From contig NZ_JAFIQX010000005.1 of assembly GCF_017356035.1 (NCBI RefSeq), forward strand, positions 95,270 to 159,269: a DNA stretch of 64,000 bases, read 5' to 3'. This DNA is from Longitalea luteola (lineage in GTDB: Bacteria > Bacteroidota > Bacteroidia > Chitinophagales > Chitinophagaceae). This document shows, in pieces, positions 1 to 9,383 of this stretch. The notes below the pieces were generated by a model. The model saw only the letters and a program-made list of their open reading frames with translations, was not told the DNA's origin and ran no database searches. A program made the translations under genes and the position numbers. Numbering within the stretch: position 1 is the stretch's first letter; each line of letters begins with the position of its first letter.

Positions 1-1
1 C

Positions 2-370
2 AATTATTTTACTGAAAAGAATTTAGGTGATGCTATCACTGTTGACATTTTCGCTGAAGGCGAAAAAGTTGACGTTGTCGGCACTACAAAAGGTAAAGGT
101 TTTCAGGGTGTTGTTAAACGTCACGGATTTAGTGGTGTGGGTGAACAAAGCCACGGCCAGCACGACCGTCAGCGCGCTCCGGGTTCAATTGGTAACTCGT
201 CAGATGCCTCCCGCGTATTCAAAGGTATGCGTATGGCCGGCCGCATGGGTAACGATCGCGTGAAAGTAAAAAGCCTGAAGATCCTGAAAGTATTCCCTGA
301 CAAGAATTACATCCTGGTGAACGGTTCTGTTCCCGGCCACAATGGCGCGATAGTTTACATTCAAAAATAA
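2..370 (+). CDS. rplC: 50S ribosomal protein L3 (5'-truncated)
   Basis: This is the C-terminal 122 residues of L3, an early 23S rRNA-binding protein of the large subunit; the start lies before the window. The frame opens at base 2 and ends at TAA 368-370. The glycine- and basic-rich loop with [10 protein letters not shown] and the following [12 protein letters not shown] stretch are diagnostic of the L3 extension that reaches toward the peptidyl-transferase centre. It is the first visible gene of the S10-type operon and is followed at once by rplD, as in most bacteria. An out-of-frame reading from 27 or 137 is a shadow. Confidence 0.96.
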   Translation, partial: NYFTEKNLGDAITVDIFAEGEKVDVVGTTKGKGFQGVVKRHGFSGVGEQSHGQHDRQRAPGSIGNSSDASRVFKGMRMAGRMGNDRVKVKSLKILKVFPDKNYILVNGSVPGHNGAIVYIQK

Positions 371-389
371 TTTTGTTATTGCAGATTTA

Positions 390-406
390 TCCCGGCGCAG
401 CCGGGA
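390..406 (+). other. Hairpin in the rplC-rplD spacer
   Basis: TCCCGGC and GCCGGGA are perfect 7-bp arms around a 3-nt loop (GCA). No U-run follows, so it is not a typical terminator. It could stabilise mRNA ends or be a processing site within the ribosomal operon. Confidence 0.55.
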
Positions 407-429
407 GGTGATCTTAAATATAAAGTACG

Positions 430-1062
430 ATGCAAGTAGACGTTTTAAGTATAAAGGGTGCTAAAACCGGTCGTTCTGTAGATTTAGCCGATGATATTTT
501 TGCCGTAGAGCCAAACAACCACGTTGTTTACCTGGCTGTAAAGCAATATCTGGCTGCACAACGTCAGGGTACACACAAAGTGAAAACCCGTTTGGAAGTA
601 AAAGGTTCCAGCAAAAAACTGCACCGTCAGAAGGGTACTGGTGGTTCCCGTAAAGGTAATATCCGTAACCCGCTGTTCAAAGGTGGTGGTACCATCTTCG
701 GTCCCAAACCCCGCGATTACGATTTCAAGCTGAACCGTAAAGTGAAAGACCTCGCCAAGATCAGCGCGCTGTCTTATAAAGCAAAAGAGAATGCGATCGT
801 GGTTGTTGAGGATATCAACCTGGCTGCTCCTAAAACAAAGCAATTCGTTGATATCATGAGCAGCCTGAAGATCGACAACAAAAAAGCACTGGTTATTTTA
901 CCTGAGTATAACGAGAACCTGCAGTTGAGTGTTCGTAACATTCCGAATGCACTGAGCATTCAGTTCGCTGATATCAATACATACGATATCGTGAATGCCG
1001 ATGTACTGTTGCTGACTGAAAGTGCTGCCAAGTTGTTCAGTGAAGAAGGAGTAGAAGCGTAA
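430..1062 (+). CDS. rplD: 50S ribosomal protein L4
   Basis: L4 is a large-subunit protein whose extended loop lines the peptide exit tunnel; in Escherichia coli it also represses the S10 operon, but whether it does so here is unknown. The 210-residue length fits the family. The tunnel-loop signature R-Q-K-G-T-G-G-S-R-K-G sits at residues 66-76, followed by F-K-G-G-G-T-I-F-G-P. The ATG at 430 has an AT-rich leader and no Shine-Dalgarno, as expected for Bacteroidota. The gene lies 59 bp after rplC and 25 bp before rplW. Confidence 0.97.
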   Translation: MQVDVLSIKGAKTGRSVDLADDIFAVEPNNHVVYLAVKQYLAAQRQGTHKVKTRLEVKGSSKKLHRQKGTGGSRKGNIRNPLFKGGGTIFGPKPRDYDFKLNRKVKDLAKISALSYKAKENAIVVVEDINLAAPKTKQFVDIMSSLKIDNKKALVILPEYNENLQLSVRNIPNALSIQFADINTYDIVNADVLLLTESAAKLFSEEGVEA

Positions 1063-1087
1063 TTCTCAAATTTTCAAACCAAGTATT

Positions 1088-1387
1088 ATGAAACTCGCAG
1101 AAGTATTAATAAAACCGATCGTTACCGAAAAAAGCAATAAGCTTTCTGATGCAAAAAGAACTTTTGCTTTTCGTGTAAACCGTAAAGCCAACAAACTGGA
1201 AATTAAAAAGGCCATTGAAAGCTTTTACGGTGTAACGGTTACAGAAGTAAATACGGTAGTGGTGCCCGGTAAAGCAAAGAACCGGTTCACTAAATCCGGC
1301 TTTATTTCCGGTGTGAAGCCGGCTTACAAAAAAGCGTATGTAAAGGTAGCAGAGGGTGAGAGCATCGATCTGTACGCTAACATTTAA
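1088..1387 (+). CDS. rplW: 50S ribosomal protein L23
   Basis: L23 sits at the exit of the ribosomal tunnel and docks trigger factor, SRP and the translocon. The 99-residue product begins with the typical I-K-P-I-V-T-E-K-S motif (residues 8-16) and contains the V-N-R-K-A-N-K-L-E-I-K-K-A-I-E segment of the family. The start is the only good ATG after rplD. A 102-bp spacer follows, much longer than usual inside this operon, with a C-rich/G-rich inverted repeat near 1391-1414. Confidence 0.96.
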   Translation: MKLAEVLIKPIVTEKSNKLSDAKRTFAFRVNRKANKLEIKKAIESFYGVTVTEVNTVVVPGKAKNRFTKSGFISGVKPAYKKAYVKVAEGESIDLYANI

Positions 1388-1489
1388 GCCCCTTCCCGTT
1401 CCCCGGTGGGGGAAGACTAAAGGCAGGAATGGCGAGTCAATCGCCGCAAAGTATTGACTAAAGATTTTATAACAGTATAAGAAGAAAAC

Positions 1490-2329
1490 ATGGCACTGAA
1501 AAAATACAAACCGATCACAGCAGGTACGCGTTGGAGAATCGGAAATGCGTATGCTGAAATCACTACCGATACACCAGAAAGAAGCCTGCTGGAAAAAGTA
1601 AAAGCAACCGGCGGCCGTAATGCTCAGGGTAGAAGATCGATGCGTTATATCGGTGGCGGACACAAGAAGATGTACCGTATCATCGATTTCAAACGTAACA
1701 AAAAAGATATTCCCGGTACTGTAGCCTCTATCGAGTACGATCCAAACCGTACTGCATTTATCGCATTGATCAACTATGCAGACGGTGAAAAAAGATATAT
1801 CCTGGCACCCCAGGGCTTACAAGTTGGCGCTACCATCCTGGCTGGCGACGCTGTAGCTCCTGAAGTTGGTAATGCGCTTCAAATGAAGAACATGCCACTG
1901 GGTACCAACATCCATAATATTGAATTGCAACCTGGTCAGGGCGGCAAACTGGTACGCAGTGCCGGTACTTCTGCCCAGCTCACCAACAAGGAAGAGAAAT
2001 ACGCTGTATTGAAAATGCCTTCTGGCGAGTTGAGAAAGATCCTCATCAATTGCTATGCTACTGTAGGTGTGGTAAGCAACGGCGATCACAACCTTGAAAT
2101 GATGGGTAAAGCTGGTCGTAACCGTTGGAGAGGCATCCGCCCACGTAACCGTGGTGTAGCCATGAACCCTGTAGATCACCCAATGGGTGGTGGTGAAGGT
2201 AAGGCTTCAGGTGGTCATCCGCGTTCAAGAACCGGTAAATACGCCAAAGGTCTGAAAACACGTAAGACAGGTAAAGGAAGCGATAAACTGATCATTCAAC
2301 GTAAGAACGGCAAAAAACTGGCTAAGTAG
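1490..2329 (+). CDS. rplB: 50S ribosomal protein L2
   Basis: L2 is one of the most conserved ribosomal proteins, needed for subunit association and peptidyl-transferase activity. The 279-residue length is normal. The N-terminal [12 protein letters not shown] region and the C-terminal [13 protein letters not shown] motif, with the universally conserved histidine near residue 230, are both present. The start at 1490 gives M-A-L-K-K-Y-K-P, the usual form in Bacteroidota. Confidence 0.98.
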   Translation: MALKKYKPITAGTRWRIGNAYAEITTDTPERSLLEKVKATGGRNAQGRRSMRYIGGGHKKMYRIIDFKRNKKDIPGTVASIEYDPNRTAFIALINYADGEKRYILAPQGLQVGATILAGDAVAPEVGNALQMKNMPLGTNIHNIELQPGQGGKLVRSAGTSAQLTNKEEKYAVLKMPSGELRKILINCYATVGVVSNGDHNLEMMGKAGRNRWRGIRPRNRGVAMNPVDHPMGGGEGKASGGHPRSRTGKYAKGLKTRKTGKGSDKLIIQRKNGKKLAK

Positions 2330-2356
2330 GTGAGTGGTCAATGATATATGGTGTAT

Positions 2357-2400
2357 AAACCATTATCACATTATCAAATTATCGAATTATCAAATTAAAG
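2357..2400 (+). repeat. AT-rich word-repeat leader before rpsS
   Basis: The rplB-rpsS spacer carries overlapping words of the type CATTATC, AAATTATC and GAATTATC. The same vocabulary recurs before rpmC, rpsQ, rplF, rplR and rplO. It is A/T-rich and probably unstructured, which suits initiation without Shine-Dalgarno pairing; that role is inference. Confidence 0.6.
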
Positions 2401-2402
2401 AT

Positions 2403-2675
2403 ATGGCTCGTTCAATAAAAAAAGGTCCTTATGTAGCCGCCAAACTGGAGAAAAAAGTACTTGGCATCAACGATGGCAAAGCAAAGAAAGGTGTGATCAA
2501 AACCTGGAGCCGTCGTTCTACCATTACTCCGGATTTTGTAGGCCACACATTTGCTGTGCACAATGGCAACAAGTTCATACCAGTATATGTAACCGAATTC
2601 ATGGTTGGCCATAAGCTGGGTGAGTTTGCTCCCACACGCCAGTTCAAAGGACACTCTAGTAAAAAAGTTGGTTAA
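2403..2675 (+). CDS. rpsS: 30S ribosomal protein S19
   Basis: S19 binds the head of the small subunit next to S13 and contacts tRNA and the B1a bridge. I place the start at ATG 2403, giving [10 protein letters not shown] and 90 residues, the usual family length. A longer in-frame reading from 2334 would add 23 residues encoded by the word-repeat spacer and is rejected. The [12 protein letters not shown] motif near the C terminus is diagnostic. Confidence 0.97.
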   Translation: MARSIKKGPYVAAKLEKKVLGINDGKAKKGVIKTWSRRSTITPDFVGHTFAVHNGNKFIPVYVTEFMVGHKLGEFAPTRQFKGHSSKKVG

Positions 2676-2732
2676 TAAAATTTCAATATTCCAGGTTGAA
2701 GGACCCGGGATCAGAAATCAGAAATAATAAAA

Positions 2733-3074
2733 ATGGAAGCTGTAGCAAAACTTAGAAACTATCCCACATCACCCCGCAGAATGCGTTTGCTGGCTGATGA
2801 AATACGTGGTGTTGAAGTGGAAAAAGCATTAGCGTTGCTGGAATTTCATCCTCAACACTCTGCCACTCCGCTGTTTAAATTATTAAAGAGCGCCATTAGT
2901 AACTGGGAGCAAAAGAACGAAGGACAAAGCGCTGCTGATGCCGGTTTAATTGTGAAAACGATCTATGTTGACGGCGCACGTACTTTGAAAAGAATGTTAC
3001 CCGCTCCGCAAGGTAGGGCTTATCGCCTTCGCAAGCGCAGTAACCACGTAACCATAATCGTTGATGTTAAATAA
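2733..3074 (+). CDS. rplV: 50S ribosomal protein L22
   Basis: L22 lines the exit tunnel with L4. The product has 113 residues, typical for the family. The S-P-R-R-M-R-L-L-A-D segment near the N terminus and the C-terminal hairpin R-A-Y-R-L-R-K-R-S-N-H-V-T-I are characteristic. The preceding 57-bp spacer contains a GATCAGAAATCAGAAA word also seen elsewhere in the window. Confidence 0.96.
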   Translation: MEAVAKLRNYPTSPRRMRLLADEIRGVEVEKALALLEFHPQHSATPLFKLLKSAISNWEQKNEGQSAADAGLIVKTIYVDGARTLKRMLPAPQGRAYRLRKRSNHVTIIVDVK

Positions 3075-3099
3075 TTAGCAAATTTTCAAATTATAATAA

Positions 3100-3900
3100 A
3101 TGGGTCAGAAAACGAATCCTATTGGTGCCAGGTTAGGGATTATCCGTGGTTGGGAATCTAACTGGTATGGTAACAAAAAAGATTTTTCTACCAAGTTGAT
3201 CGAGGACAACAAGATCAGAACTTATCTGAACGCCCGTATCAACAAAGGTGGTATCTCTAAAATAGTTATTGAGCGTACGCTGAATAAACTGATTGTTACC
3301 ATTCACACATCTAAGCCTGGTATTATCATAGGTAAAGGTGGGAATGAAGTTGATCGCATTAAAGAAGAGCTGAAGAAACTGACAGGTAAAGAAGATGTGC
3401 AGATCAACATCCTTGAAATTCGTCGTCCCGAGCTGGATGCGATGATCGTAGGTGATACCATCGCCCGTCAGATCGAAAACCGTATTAACTACAAACGCGC
3501 CATCAAAATGGCTATCGCTTCTGCACTTCGTATGGGTGCTGAAGGGATCAAAATAAAGATCAGCGGTCGTTTGGGTGGTGCTGAGATCGCCCGTACCGAA
3601 GAGATCAAACAAGGTCGTACACCATTGCATACCCTGCGTATGGATATCGACTACGCCAACGTATTTGCGTTGACTGTTTACGGTAAGATCGGTATCAAAG
3701 TATGGATCTGTAAAGGTGAAATACTGGGTAAGAGAGATCTGAACCCCAACTTCGTAGGTGGTAAGAGCGATGTAAGCGACAGAAGAGACAGAAGGGAAGG
3801 TGAAGGTGGCCATGGCGGTCATCGCGGTGACAGAAGAGGTGGTGGCGACAGAAGAGGCGGCGGCGATCGCAGAGGCGGCGACAGAAACAGACAAGACTAA
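3100..3900 (+). CDS. rpsC: 30S ribosomal protein S3 with RG/D-rich C-terminal tail
   Basis: S3 forms part of the mRNA entry tunnel and helicase site. The KH domain with its G-K-G-G loop is near residues 75-82, and the C-terminal S3 domain follows with [11 protein letters not shown]. The 266-residue length exceeds many homologues because of a tail from about residue 225 built of G-D-R-R-G-G-G units, glycine and charged residues. The tail is encoded by a short DNA repeat (about 3785-3890), so it may vary in length. It is probably disordered and RNA-binding, by analogy with RGG tails; that is inference. Confidence 0.97.
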   Translation: MGQKTNPIGARLGIIRGWESNWYGNKKDFSTKLIEDNKIRTYLNARINKGGISKIVIERTLNKLIVTIHTSKPGIIIGKGGNEVDRIKEELKKLTGKEDVQINILEIRRPELDAMIVGDTIARQIENRINYKRAIKMAIASALRMGAEGIKIKISGRLGGAEIARTEEIKQGRTPLHTLRMDIDYANVFALTVYGKIGIKVWICKGEILGKRDLNPNFVGGKSDVSDRRDRREGEGGHGGHRGDRRGGGDRRGGGDRRGGDRNRQD

Positions 3901-3982
3901 TGTTCCAATGTGCAAATTCGGAAATGTGCAAATCCTAATTTTCACATTTGCTAATTTTTTAAATTTTTCAAATTTTAGATAA

Positions 3983-4402
3983 ATGTTACAGCCAAAAAGG
4001 ACGAAACACAGGAAGGCGCAGAAGGGCCGTATCCGCGAGGTAGCTAAACGTGGTACTACCATCTCTTTTGGTTCTTTCGGTTTGAAAGCTCAGGAAGCTA
4101 TCTGGTTAACAAACCGTCAGATCGAAGCTGCCCGCCAGGCAATGACCCGCGCTATGAAGCGTGAAGGTAATGTTTGGATCCGCATATTTCCTGACAAACC
4201 TATTACCCGCAAGCCACTTGAAGTGAGAATGGGTAAAGGTAAAGGTAACCCTGAATTCTGGGCTGCAGTAGTTGAACCAGGTCGCATTTTGTTCGAGTGC
4301 GATGGTGTATCAGAAGCAGTAGCAAAAGAAGCCATGGAACTGGCGGCTCAAAAACTGCCTATCAAAACCAAGTTCGTTGTAAGACGCGACTATAGTGCAT
4401 AA
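3983..4402 (+). CDS. rplP: 50S ribosomal protein L16
   Basis: L16 helps form the A-site of the large subunit. The 139-residue product starts [11 protein letters not shown], and the motif R-M-G-K-G-K-G with the following P-E-F-W lies in the middle, as in other L16 proteins. The spacer before it (3901-3982) is AT-rich with repeated CAAATT and TTTTTAAA words. It is followed 59 bp later by rpmC, the standard order. Confidence 0.97.
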   Translation: MLQPKRTKHRKAQKGRIREVAKRGTTISFGSFGLKAQEAIWLTNRQIEAARQAMTRAMKREGNVWIRIFPDKPITRKPLEVRMGKGKGNPEFWAAVVEPGRILFECDGVSEAVAKEAMELAAQKLPIKTKFVVRRDYSA

Positions 4403-4461
4403 TTTGCTAATGGGGTTTTAATTATCACATTAACTAATTATCGAATTATCAAATTAATTAT

Positions 4462-4671
4462 ATGGCAAAGAGAATCGATTTCGTAAAAAGCCTGAAGGAT
4501 ATGAGTGATGCAGATCTGAAAGCCCGGATCCAGGAAGATGAACTGCGGCTAAAAAAGCTGGAGTTTGCTCATGCAATTTCTCCCCTGGAAAATCCGATGA
4601 GCATTCGCGACCTGCGCAGGGATGTGGCTCGTTTGAAAACAGAATTAAGAAAAAAGGAATTGGCAAAATAA
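4462..4671 (+). CDS. rpmC: 50S ribosomal protein L29
   Basis: L29 is a small two-helix protein near the exit tunnel. The 69-residue product contains the conserved C-terminal helix N-P-M-S-I-R-D-L-R-R-D-V-A-R. The start M-A-K-R-I-D-F follows a word-repeat leader of ATTATC units (4423-4457). Position between rplP and rpsQ is canonical. Confidence 0.95.
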   Translation: MAKRIDFVKSLKDMSDADLKARIQEDELRLKKLEFAHAISPLENPMSIRDLRRDVARLKTELRKKELAK

Positions 4672-4673
4672 TA

Positions 4674-4744
4674 TGCTAATTAGCCAATGTGCTAATATGC
4701 TAATGGTTAGAGTTATCACATTAGCTAATTATCAAAGATCAAAT
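4674..4744 (+). repeat. GCTAAT/ATTAGC word repeat in the rpmC-rpsQ spacer
   Basis: This 80-bp spacer consists largely of ATGCTAAT, TTAGC and ATTATC words in near-tandem order. The words belong to the same family found at 7473-7552, 8206-8330 and 9564-9693. Confidence 0.6.
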
Positions 4745-4752
4745 TTATTATA

Positions 4753-5010
4753 ATGTCTGACAGAAATTTGCGTAAAACAAGAATTGGGGTTGTTACCAGC
4801 AACAGAATGGAAAAAACCATTACTGTTTCTGTAGAAAGAAGAGTAAAACACCCCATCTACGGTAAGTTCGTAAAGAAGACTACCAAATTCCACGCTCATG
4901 ATGAAAAAAATGAGTGCACCATAGGCGATACTGTTCGCATTATGGAAACCCGTCCCCTGAGCAAAACTAAACGCTGGAGACTGGTAGAAGTAGTTGAAAA
5001 GGCGAAGTAA
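4753..5010 (+). CDS. rpsQ: 30S ribosomal protein S17
   Basis: S17 is a primary 16S rRNA-binding protein with an OB fold. The 85-residue product shows K-T-R-I-G-V-V-T-S, the M-E-K-T-I-T-V motif and the C-terminal [12 protein letters not shown], all typical. The 123-bp spacer after it contains a GCTGTTGGCG/CGCCAGC inverted repeat near 5016-5049. Confidence 0.96.
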   Translation: MSDRNLRKTRIGVVTSNRMEKTITVSVERRVKHPIYGKFVKKTTKFHAHDEKNECTIGDTVRIMETRPLSKTKRWRLVEVVEKAK

Positions 5011-5133
5011 TATAGCTGTTGGCGCAGGAATGCAAGCCTGCCGCCAGCGACGATTTCAAATAAATTATTAATCATTCGCTATTGGTCCCGATACCCTTCG
5101 GGGCTAAAGGCTGAGAGCTAAAAAGCTAATAAA

Positions 5134-5502
5134 ATGATTCAGCAAGAGTCCAGATTAAATGTAGCTGATAACAGTGGCGCCAAAGAAGTACTGTGTATCC
5201 GTGTACTGGGAAACAGCGGCCAGGATTACGCCAAGATAGGCGATAAAATTGTAGTGACCGTTAAGGATGCTATTCCGGCCGGTGGTATTAAAAAAGGCAC
5301 TGTTACCAAAGCGGTAATTGTTCGTACCAAGAATAAGTTACGCCGCAAAGACGGATCTTATATCCGGTTTGATGACAATGCCGTAGTGCTGTTGAATCAG
5401 TCAGATGAGCCACGCGGTACCCGTATTTTCGGACCCGTTGCCAGAGAGCTGCGTGATAAAGGTTACATGAAGATTATTTCTTTGGCTCCGGAAGTTTTAT
5501 AA
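5134..5502 (+). CDS. rplN: 50S ribosomal protein L14
   Basis: L14 lies at the subunit interface and is bound by the silencing factor RsfS in other bacteria. The 122-residue length is exact for the family. The start [16 protein letters not shown] and the [11 protein letters not shown] segment are diagnostic. An AGCTAAAAAGCTAATAAA leader precedes the ATG. Confidence 0.97.
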   Translation: MIQQESRLNVADNSGAKEVLCIRVLGNSGQDYAKIGDKIVVTVKDAIPAGGIKKGTVTKAVIVRTKNKLRRKDGSYIRFDDNAVVLLNQSDEPRGTRIFGPVARELRDKGYMKIISLAPEVL

Positions 5503-5609
5503 AAAACAAGCTGCAAGCTGTAAGCTCCGCGCTTCACGCTTGCATGAAATATAATTGAAAACGGCTTTAAGCCTGCAGCTTGCAGCTTTTAGCTAAAAGC
5601 TTAAATAAA

Positions 5610-5948
5610 ATGAGCAACAGATTCAAACCAAAGTTTAATATTAAAAAAGGCGACACCGTAGTAGTTATTGCCGGTGACGACAAAGACGCTAAGAAGCCCC
5701 GCAAGGTACTGGAAGTATTTCCGGAGAAATCCCGTGTGCTGGTGGAAGGCGTAAACATTGTTACCCGCCATACCAAGCCTTCTGCACGTAATACCCGTGG
5801 CGGTATTGTAAAAAAAGAAGCTGCCATTCACATCTCTAATGTGATGTTGTGGGATGCTAAAGCCGGAGCTGGTGTGAAAGTAAAACGTACCCGTGAAGAA
5901 GGAAAACTGGTGCGTGTTTCTAAAAAATCCGGTGAAGCCATTAAATAA
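5610..5948 (+). CDS. rplX: 50S ribosomal protein L24
   Basis: L24 initiates large-subunit assembly. I choose ATG 5610 (M-S-N-R-F-K-P), giving 112 residues; an in-frame reading from 5580 would add residues encoded by an AGCTTGCAGCTTTTAGC word repeat and is unlikely. A KOW motif (K-K-G-D-T-V-V-V-I-A-G-D-D-K) starts near residue 11, followed by the N-I-V-T-R-H-T-K-P segment. The preceding 107-bp spacer holds inverted GCAAGCTGTAAGC/GCCTGCAGCTTGC words. Confidence 0.95.
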   Translation: MSNRFKPKFNIKKGDTVVVIAGDDKDAKKPRKVLEVFPEKSRVLVEGVNIVTRHTKPSARNTRGGIVKKEAAIHISNVMLWDAKAGAGVKVKRTREEGKLVRVSKKSGEAIK

Positions 5949-6017
5949 CTATCGATTATCAATTGCGTTATGCTGTTTGCCTCAGGCATTAAACATAACG
6001 CGCTAAGCTAAATAAAA

Positions 6018-6587
6018 ATGTCTACAACAAAATACACTCCAAGGCTGGCAGACAAGTACAAAAAAGAAGTTGTACCTGCTTTAATGAAACGTTTCAGCTA
6101 TAGCACAGTGATGCAGTGTCCCCGTTTGGAAAAGATCTGCATCAACCGTGGTGTGAACGGTGCCGTTTCTGACAAAAAGCTCGTGGATGTGGCCATTGAT
6201 GAGCTGACAATGATCTCTGGTCAGAAGGCAACTCCAACCATGTCTAAAAAAGACATCTCTAACTTTAAGTTGCGTAAGAACATGCCGATCGGCGCCCGCG
6301 TTACTTTGCGTGGTACTAAAATGTACGAGTTCCTCGACAGGCTGATCGCTACTTCTTTACCTCGTGTACGTGACTTCAAAGGGATCAATGATAAAGCTTT
6401 CGACGGCCGTGGTAACTACACCCTGGGTGTAACCGAGCAGATCATCTTCCCCGAGATCGACATCGACAAGGTGAACAAGATCACTGGTATGGATATCACT
6501 TTTGTGACTACTGCCCAAACCAATGAAGAGGCTTATGAGCTGTTGAAAGAACTGGGTATGCCGTTCAAAGGAGCAAAGAAAGATTAA
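6018..6587 (+). CDS. rplE: 50S ribosomal protein L5
   Basis: L5 binds 5S rRNA and forms the central protuberance. The 189-residue product has the N-terminal Y-K-K-E-V-V-P-A-L motif, the [10 protein letters not shown] segment and the F-P-E-I-D motif near the C terminus. Length is slightly above the usual 179 residues, as common in Bacteroidota. Spacer and order are canonical. Confidence 0.97.
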   Translation: MSTTKYTPRLADKYKKEVVPALMKRFSYSTVMQCPRLEKICINRGVNGAVSDKKLVDVAIDELTMISGQKATPTMSKKDISNFKLRKNMPIGARVTLRGTKMYEFLDRLIATSLPRVRDFKGINDKAFDGRGNYTLGVTEQIIFPEIDIDKVNKITGMDITFVTTAQTNEEAYELLKELGMPFKGAKKD

Positions 6588-6700
6588 GTTATAAAATATA
6601 AAGTTTAGGAGACGCGGGAAACAGGAAGCAGGAATTAAAAGACAGGAATTGCGTGATCCCGGAATCTCTAAATCTCAAAATCTCAAAATTTACAATAATT

Positions 6701-6970
6701 ATGGCTAAAGAGTCAGTTAAAGCCAGACAAAGAAAAAGAGAACGTATGGTAGCTCAGCATGCCGAAAAACGTGCTGCACTGAAAGCTGCCGGCGATTGGA
6801 AAGCTTTAGATGAAATGCCGAAGAACTCTTCGAAAGTTCGTCTGAAAAACCGTTGCCAGTTAACTGGTCGTCCGAAAGGATATATCCGTTACTTCGGCAT
6901 GAGCCGTGTTACGTTCCGTGATATGGCCTTAGCGGGTAAAATTCCAGGAGTAAGAAAAGCTTCCTGGTAA
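6701..6970 (+). CDS. rpsN: 30S ribosomal protein S14 (zinc-independent form)
   Basis: S14 is in the small-subunit head. The start at ATG 6701 gives [10 protein letters not shown] and 89 residues, the long C-minus form; the C-x-x-C zinc pairs of the short form are absent, with a single Cys in N-R-C-Q-L-T-G-R-P. The longer in-frame reading from 6653 is encoded by a CTCAAAATCTCAAAAT word repeat and is rejected. It ends with the conserved K-A-S-W. Confidence 0.96.
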   Translation: MAKESVKARQRKRERMVAQHAEKRAALKAAGDWKALDEMPKNSSKVRLKNRCQLTGRPKGYIRYFGMSRVTFRDMALAGKIPGVRKASW

Positions 6971-7072
6971 GGCAAGGCACCACGTGCAAGCCTTTCAAAC
7001 TAGAAGAGCAAGCCTGTAAGCAGGGACTACTCTTGAATAAAATTATTAAAACTGTTTTAATTAAATATAAAC

Positions 7073-7471
7073 ATGGTTACTGATCCCATAGCAGACTTCC
7101 TGACCAGAATTCGTAATGCGCAGATGGCGGGACACCGGATTGTTGAGATCCCGGCTTCTAATCTGAAAAAACGTATTACTGAAATATTGTACGATCAGGG
7201 ATACATTCTGAAATACAAATTTGAGGATGATAACAAACAGGGCGTTATCAAAATAGCGTTGAAATATGATCCTCAAAGTAAAGAGCCTGCTATCAAATCT
7301 CTGGAAAGGATCAGCCGTCCTGGTTTACGTCAGTACGCCAGCCCTGCTGAGTTCAAAAGAGTAAAAAATGGTTTGGGCGTTGCCATTGTGAGCACATCAC
7401 AAGGTGTTATGACCGACAAGCAAGCGAAAAGCCAGAACGTTGGCGGCGAAGTTCTTTGCTACATCTATTAA
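7073..7471 (+). CDS. rpsH: 30S ribosomal protein S8
   Basis: S8 binds the central domain of 16S rRNA and, in enterobacteria, represses the spc operon. The product is 132 residues with [13 protein letters not shown] at the N terminus and G-G-E-V-L-C-Y-I-Y at the end, both family hallmarks. A 179-bp spacer rich in ATTATC/GCTAAT words follows. Confidence 0.97.
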   Translation: MVTDPIADFLTRIRNAQMAGHRIVEIPASNLKKRITEILYDQGYILKYKFEDDNKQGVIKIALKYDPQSKEPAIKSLERISRPGLRQYASPAEFKRVKNGLGVAIVSTSQGVMTDKQAKSQNVGGEVLCYIY

Positions 7472-7472
7472 T

Positions 7473-7580
7473 AATATGCTAATGTGATAATTAGCTGATG
7501 TGATGATGAATTTTAATTATCAAATTATCACATTATCAAATTATCACATTTCCGATGTTCCCGGATACATTAAGCCCTTA
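7473..7580 (+). repeat. Word repeat plus short hairpin in the rpsH-rplF spacer
   Basis: Positions 7473-7552 hold ATGCTAATGTGATAATTAGC-like words followed by tandem AAATTATCAC units. AGCCC at about 7572 pairs with GGGGCT at about 7587, a small hairpin without a U-run. The spacer totals 179 bp, unusually long inside an spc operon. Confidence 0.5.
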
Positions 7581-7650
7581 CCTATAGGGGCTGACCGGTC
7601 CGACGAACTTAGTATAATGAAGAAAATCTTTAAAACTCAAAACATTAGTT

Positions 7651-8205
7651 ATGTCTCGTATAGGTAAAAAACCGGTGCCTGTTACAGGTGGCGTAAACAT
7701 CACAGTGAGCCCTGATAATGTGATCACTGTTAAAGGTCCTAAAGGCGAATTGAAACAGGCCATTGACCGGGATATCAAAGTAACTGTAGAGAATGGTGAA
7801 GTTGTATTCACCCGTCCTACCGACCAGATCCGTCACCGTGCATTGCATGGTTTGTACCGTGCGCTGGTAGCCAACATGGTGAAAGGTGTTACTGAAGGTT
7901 TTACAAAAAGACTGGAGTTGGTTGGGGTAGGTTATAAAGCAAGCAACCAGGGTAACCTGCTGGATCTGTCACTGGGTTATTCTCACAATATATTGTTTGA
8001 AATTCCCAAGGAATTGAAAGTAACCACCGCCCAGGAAAAAGGGGAGAACCCGAAGATCACCCTGGAAGGTATCGACAAACAATTACTGGGACAGGTTGCC
8101 GCTAAATTACGCAGCTTACGTAAACCTGAGCCTTACAAAGGAAAAGGTGTTAAATATATTGGCGAGCATATTCGTCGTAAAGCTGGTAAAGCAGCTGGTA
8201 AATAA
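7651..8205 (+). CDS. rplF: 50S ribosomal protein L6
   Basis: L6 lies near the factor-binding site. The 184-residue product starts M-S-R-I-G-K-K-P-V and ends with the conserved P-E-P-Y-K-G-K-G-V-K-Y followed by R-R-K-A-G-K. Two L6 repeats are visible. It has AT-rich word-repeat sequence on both sides. Confidence 0.97.
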   Translation: MSRIGKKPVPVTGGVNITVSPDNVITVKGPKGELKQAIDRDIKVTVENGEVVFTRPTDQIRHRALHGLYRALVANMVKGVTEGFTKRLELVGVGYKASNQGNLLDLSLGYSHNILFEIPKELKVTTAQEKGENPKITLEGIDKQLLGQVAAKLRSLRKPEPYKGKGVKYIGEHIRRKAGKAAGK

Positions 8206-8330
8206 TTAGCTAATTAGCTAATGTGATAATTTGATAATGAGTTCCCGATAAGATTGCTTAAATTTTATCGGGAACCTCAAAAATCAAAAGGTTCATTATC
8301 AAATTATCGAATTATCAAATTATCAAATTG
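8206..8330 (+). repeat. Word repeats flanking a strong hairpin in the rplF-rplR spacer
   Basis: TTAGCTAATTAGCTAATG words run from 8206, and ATTATCAAATTATCGAATT words fill 8296-8328. Between them GTTCCCGATAA (8241-8251) and TTATCGGGAAC (8265-8275) form a perfect 11-bp stem. There is no U-run, so mRNA processing or partial attenuation are the likelier roles. Confidence 0.6.
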
Positions 8331-8367
8331 GTTCTCCGGCAGTATCGGAGGGCATAAAATAAAAGCA

Positions 8368-8721
8368 ATGAATACCAAATTAGAACAAAGGCAGAAGATC
8401 CGCTACCGCATCCGTAAGAAGGTAGCTGGCACCGCTGAAAAGCCCCGGCTGGCTGTATTTCGCAGCAACAGCGATATTTATGTACAGCTGATCGACGATA
8501 ATAAAGGCTTTACACTGGCTGCCGCTTCTTCCCGTGATAAGGATATCAGCGCTCAGAAAGGTACCAAAATTGAAAAAAGCAAACTGGTAGGTCAGGCTAT
8601 TGCCCGCAAAGCAAAAGACCTGGGTATTGCCAAGATCGTTTTCGACCGTGGTGGTAACCTGTATCATGGCCGTGTACAGGCTGTTGCCGAAGGTGCCCGT
8701 GAAGGAGGCCTTGAATTTTAA
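8368..8721 (+). CDS. rplR: 50S ribosomal protein L18
   Basis: L18 carries 5S rRNA into the large subunit with L5. The start at ATG 8368 (M-N-T-K-L-E-Q-R-Q) gives 117 residues, the normal length. An in-frame reading from 8254 would add 38 residues of repeat-encoded sequence and is rejected. The segment R-L-A-V-F-R-S-N and the C-terminal [12 protein letters not shown] are diagnostic. Confidence 0.96.
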   Translation: MNTKLEQRQKIRYRIRKKVAGTAEKPRLAVFRSNSDIYVQLIDDNKGFTLAAASSRDKDISAQKGTKIEKSKLVGQAIARKAKDLGIAKIVFDRGGNLYHGRVQAVAEGAREGGLEF

Positions 8722-8764
8722 GACAATTCACATTTTACAATTCCGATAATTTCAAATAGAAATA

Positions 8765-9283
8765 ATGGCAAAAGTTAATTTAAACAGGGTTAAAGCCGGC
8801 GATATCGAGCTGAAAGAGAAAGTTGTGGCTATTAACCGCGTTGTTAAAACAACCAAAGGTGGTCGCGCTTTCAGTTTTTCTGCCCTGGTAGTAGTAGGTA
8901 ACGGAAACGGTGTGGTAGGTCATGGTCTGGGAAAAGCTAAAGAAGTACAGGAAGCAATTACCAAAGGTATCGAAGACGCCAAAAAGAACCTGATTAAAGT
9001 GCCTATCATGCACGGAACCATCCCCCACGACCAATGGGCTAAAGAAGGTGCTGCCAAGGTGCTGGTTAAGCCTGCTGCTCATGGTACCGGTGTGATCGCC
9101 GGAGGTAGCATGCGTGCTGTGCTGGAAAGCGCCGGTATCACCGACGTTCTCGCAAAGTCACTGGGTTCTGCTAACCCTCATAACGTGGTAAAAGCTACTT
9201 TCAAAGCACTGGCTTTACTGCGTGAACCGGTTACCGTTGCCCGTCAGCGCAAACTGAACCTGAAGAAAGTATTTAACGGGTAA
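8765..9283 (+). CDS. rpsE: 30S ribosomal protein S5
   Basis: S5 is part of the decoding-fidelity network and mRNA entry site. The 172-residue product has the N-terminal double-stranded RNA-binding-like domain with [10 protein letters not shown], then the [12 protein letters not shown] segment and [10 protein letters not shown]. Spacing to rplR is 43 bp, the shortest in this part of the cluster. Confidence 0.97.
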   Translation: MAKVNLNRVKAGDIELKEKVVAINRVVKTTKGGRAFSFSALVVVGNGNGVVGHGLGKAKEVQEAITKGIEDAKKNLIKVPIMHGTIPHDQWAKEGAAKVLVKPAAHGTGVIAGGSMRAVLESAGITDVLAKSLGSANPHNVVKATFKALALLREPVTVARQRKLNLKKVFNG

Positions 9284-9383
9284 GCACCCCCTAACCCCCT
9301 AAAGGGGGAACAATTAGGAAAACCGTTAATTGAAATAATTTCAAAACTTTAAATTTCTCTGCTGAATAGTGGAGATAGAGGGT

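Noticed and set aside
3133..4062. 309-codon minus-strand reading opposite rpsC and rplP
   Set aside because: It is the antisense shadow of conserved ribosomal protein genes and spans two of them.
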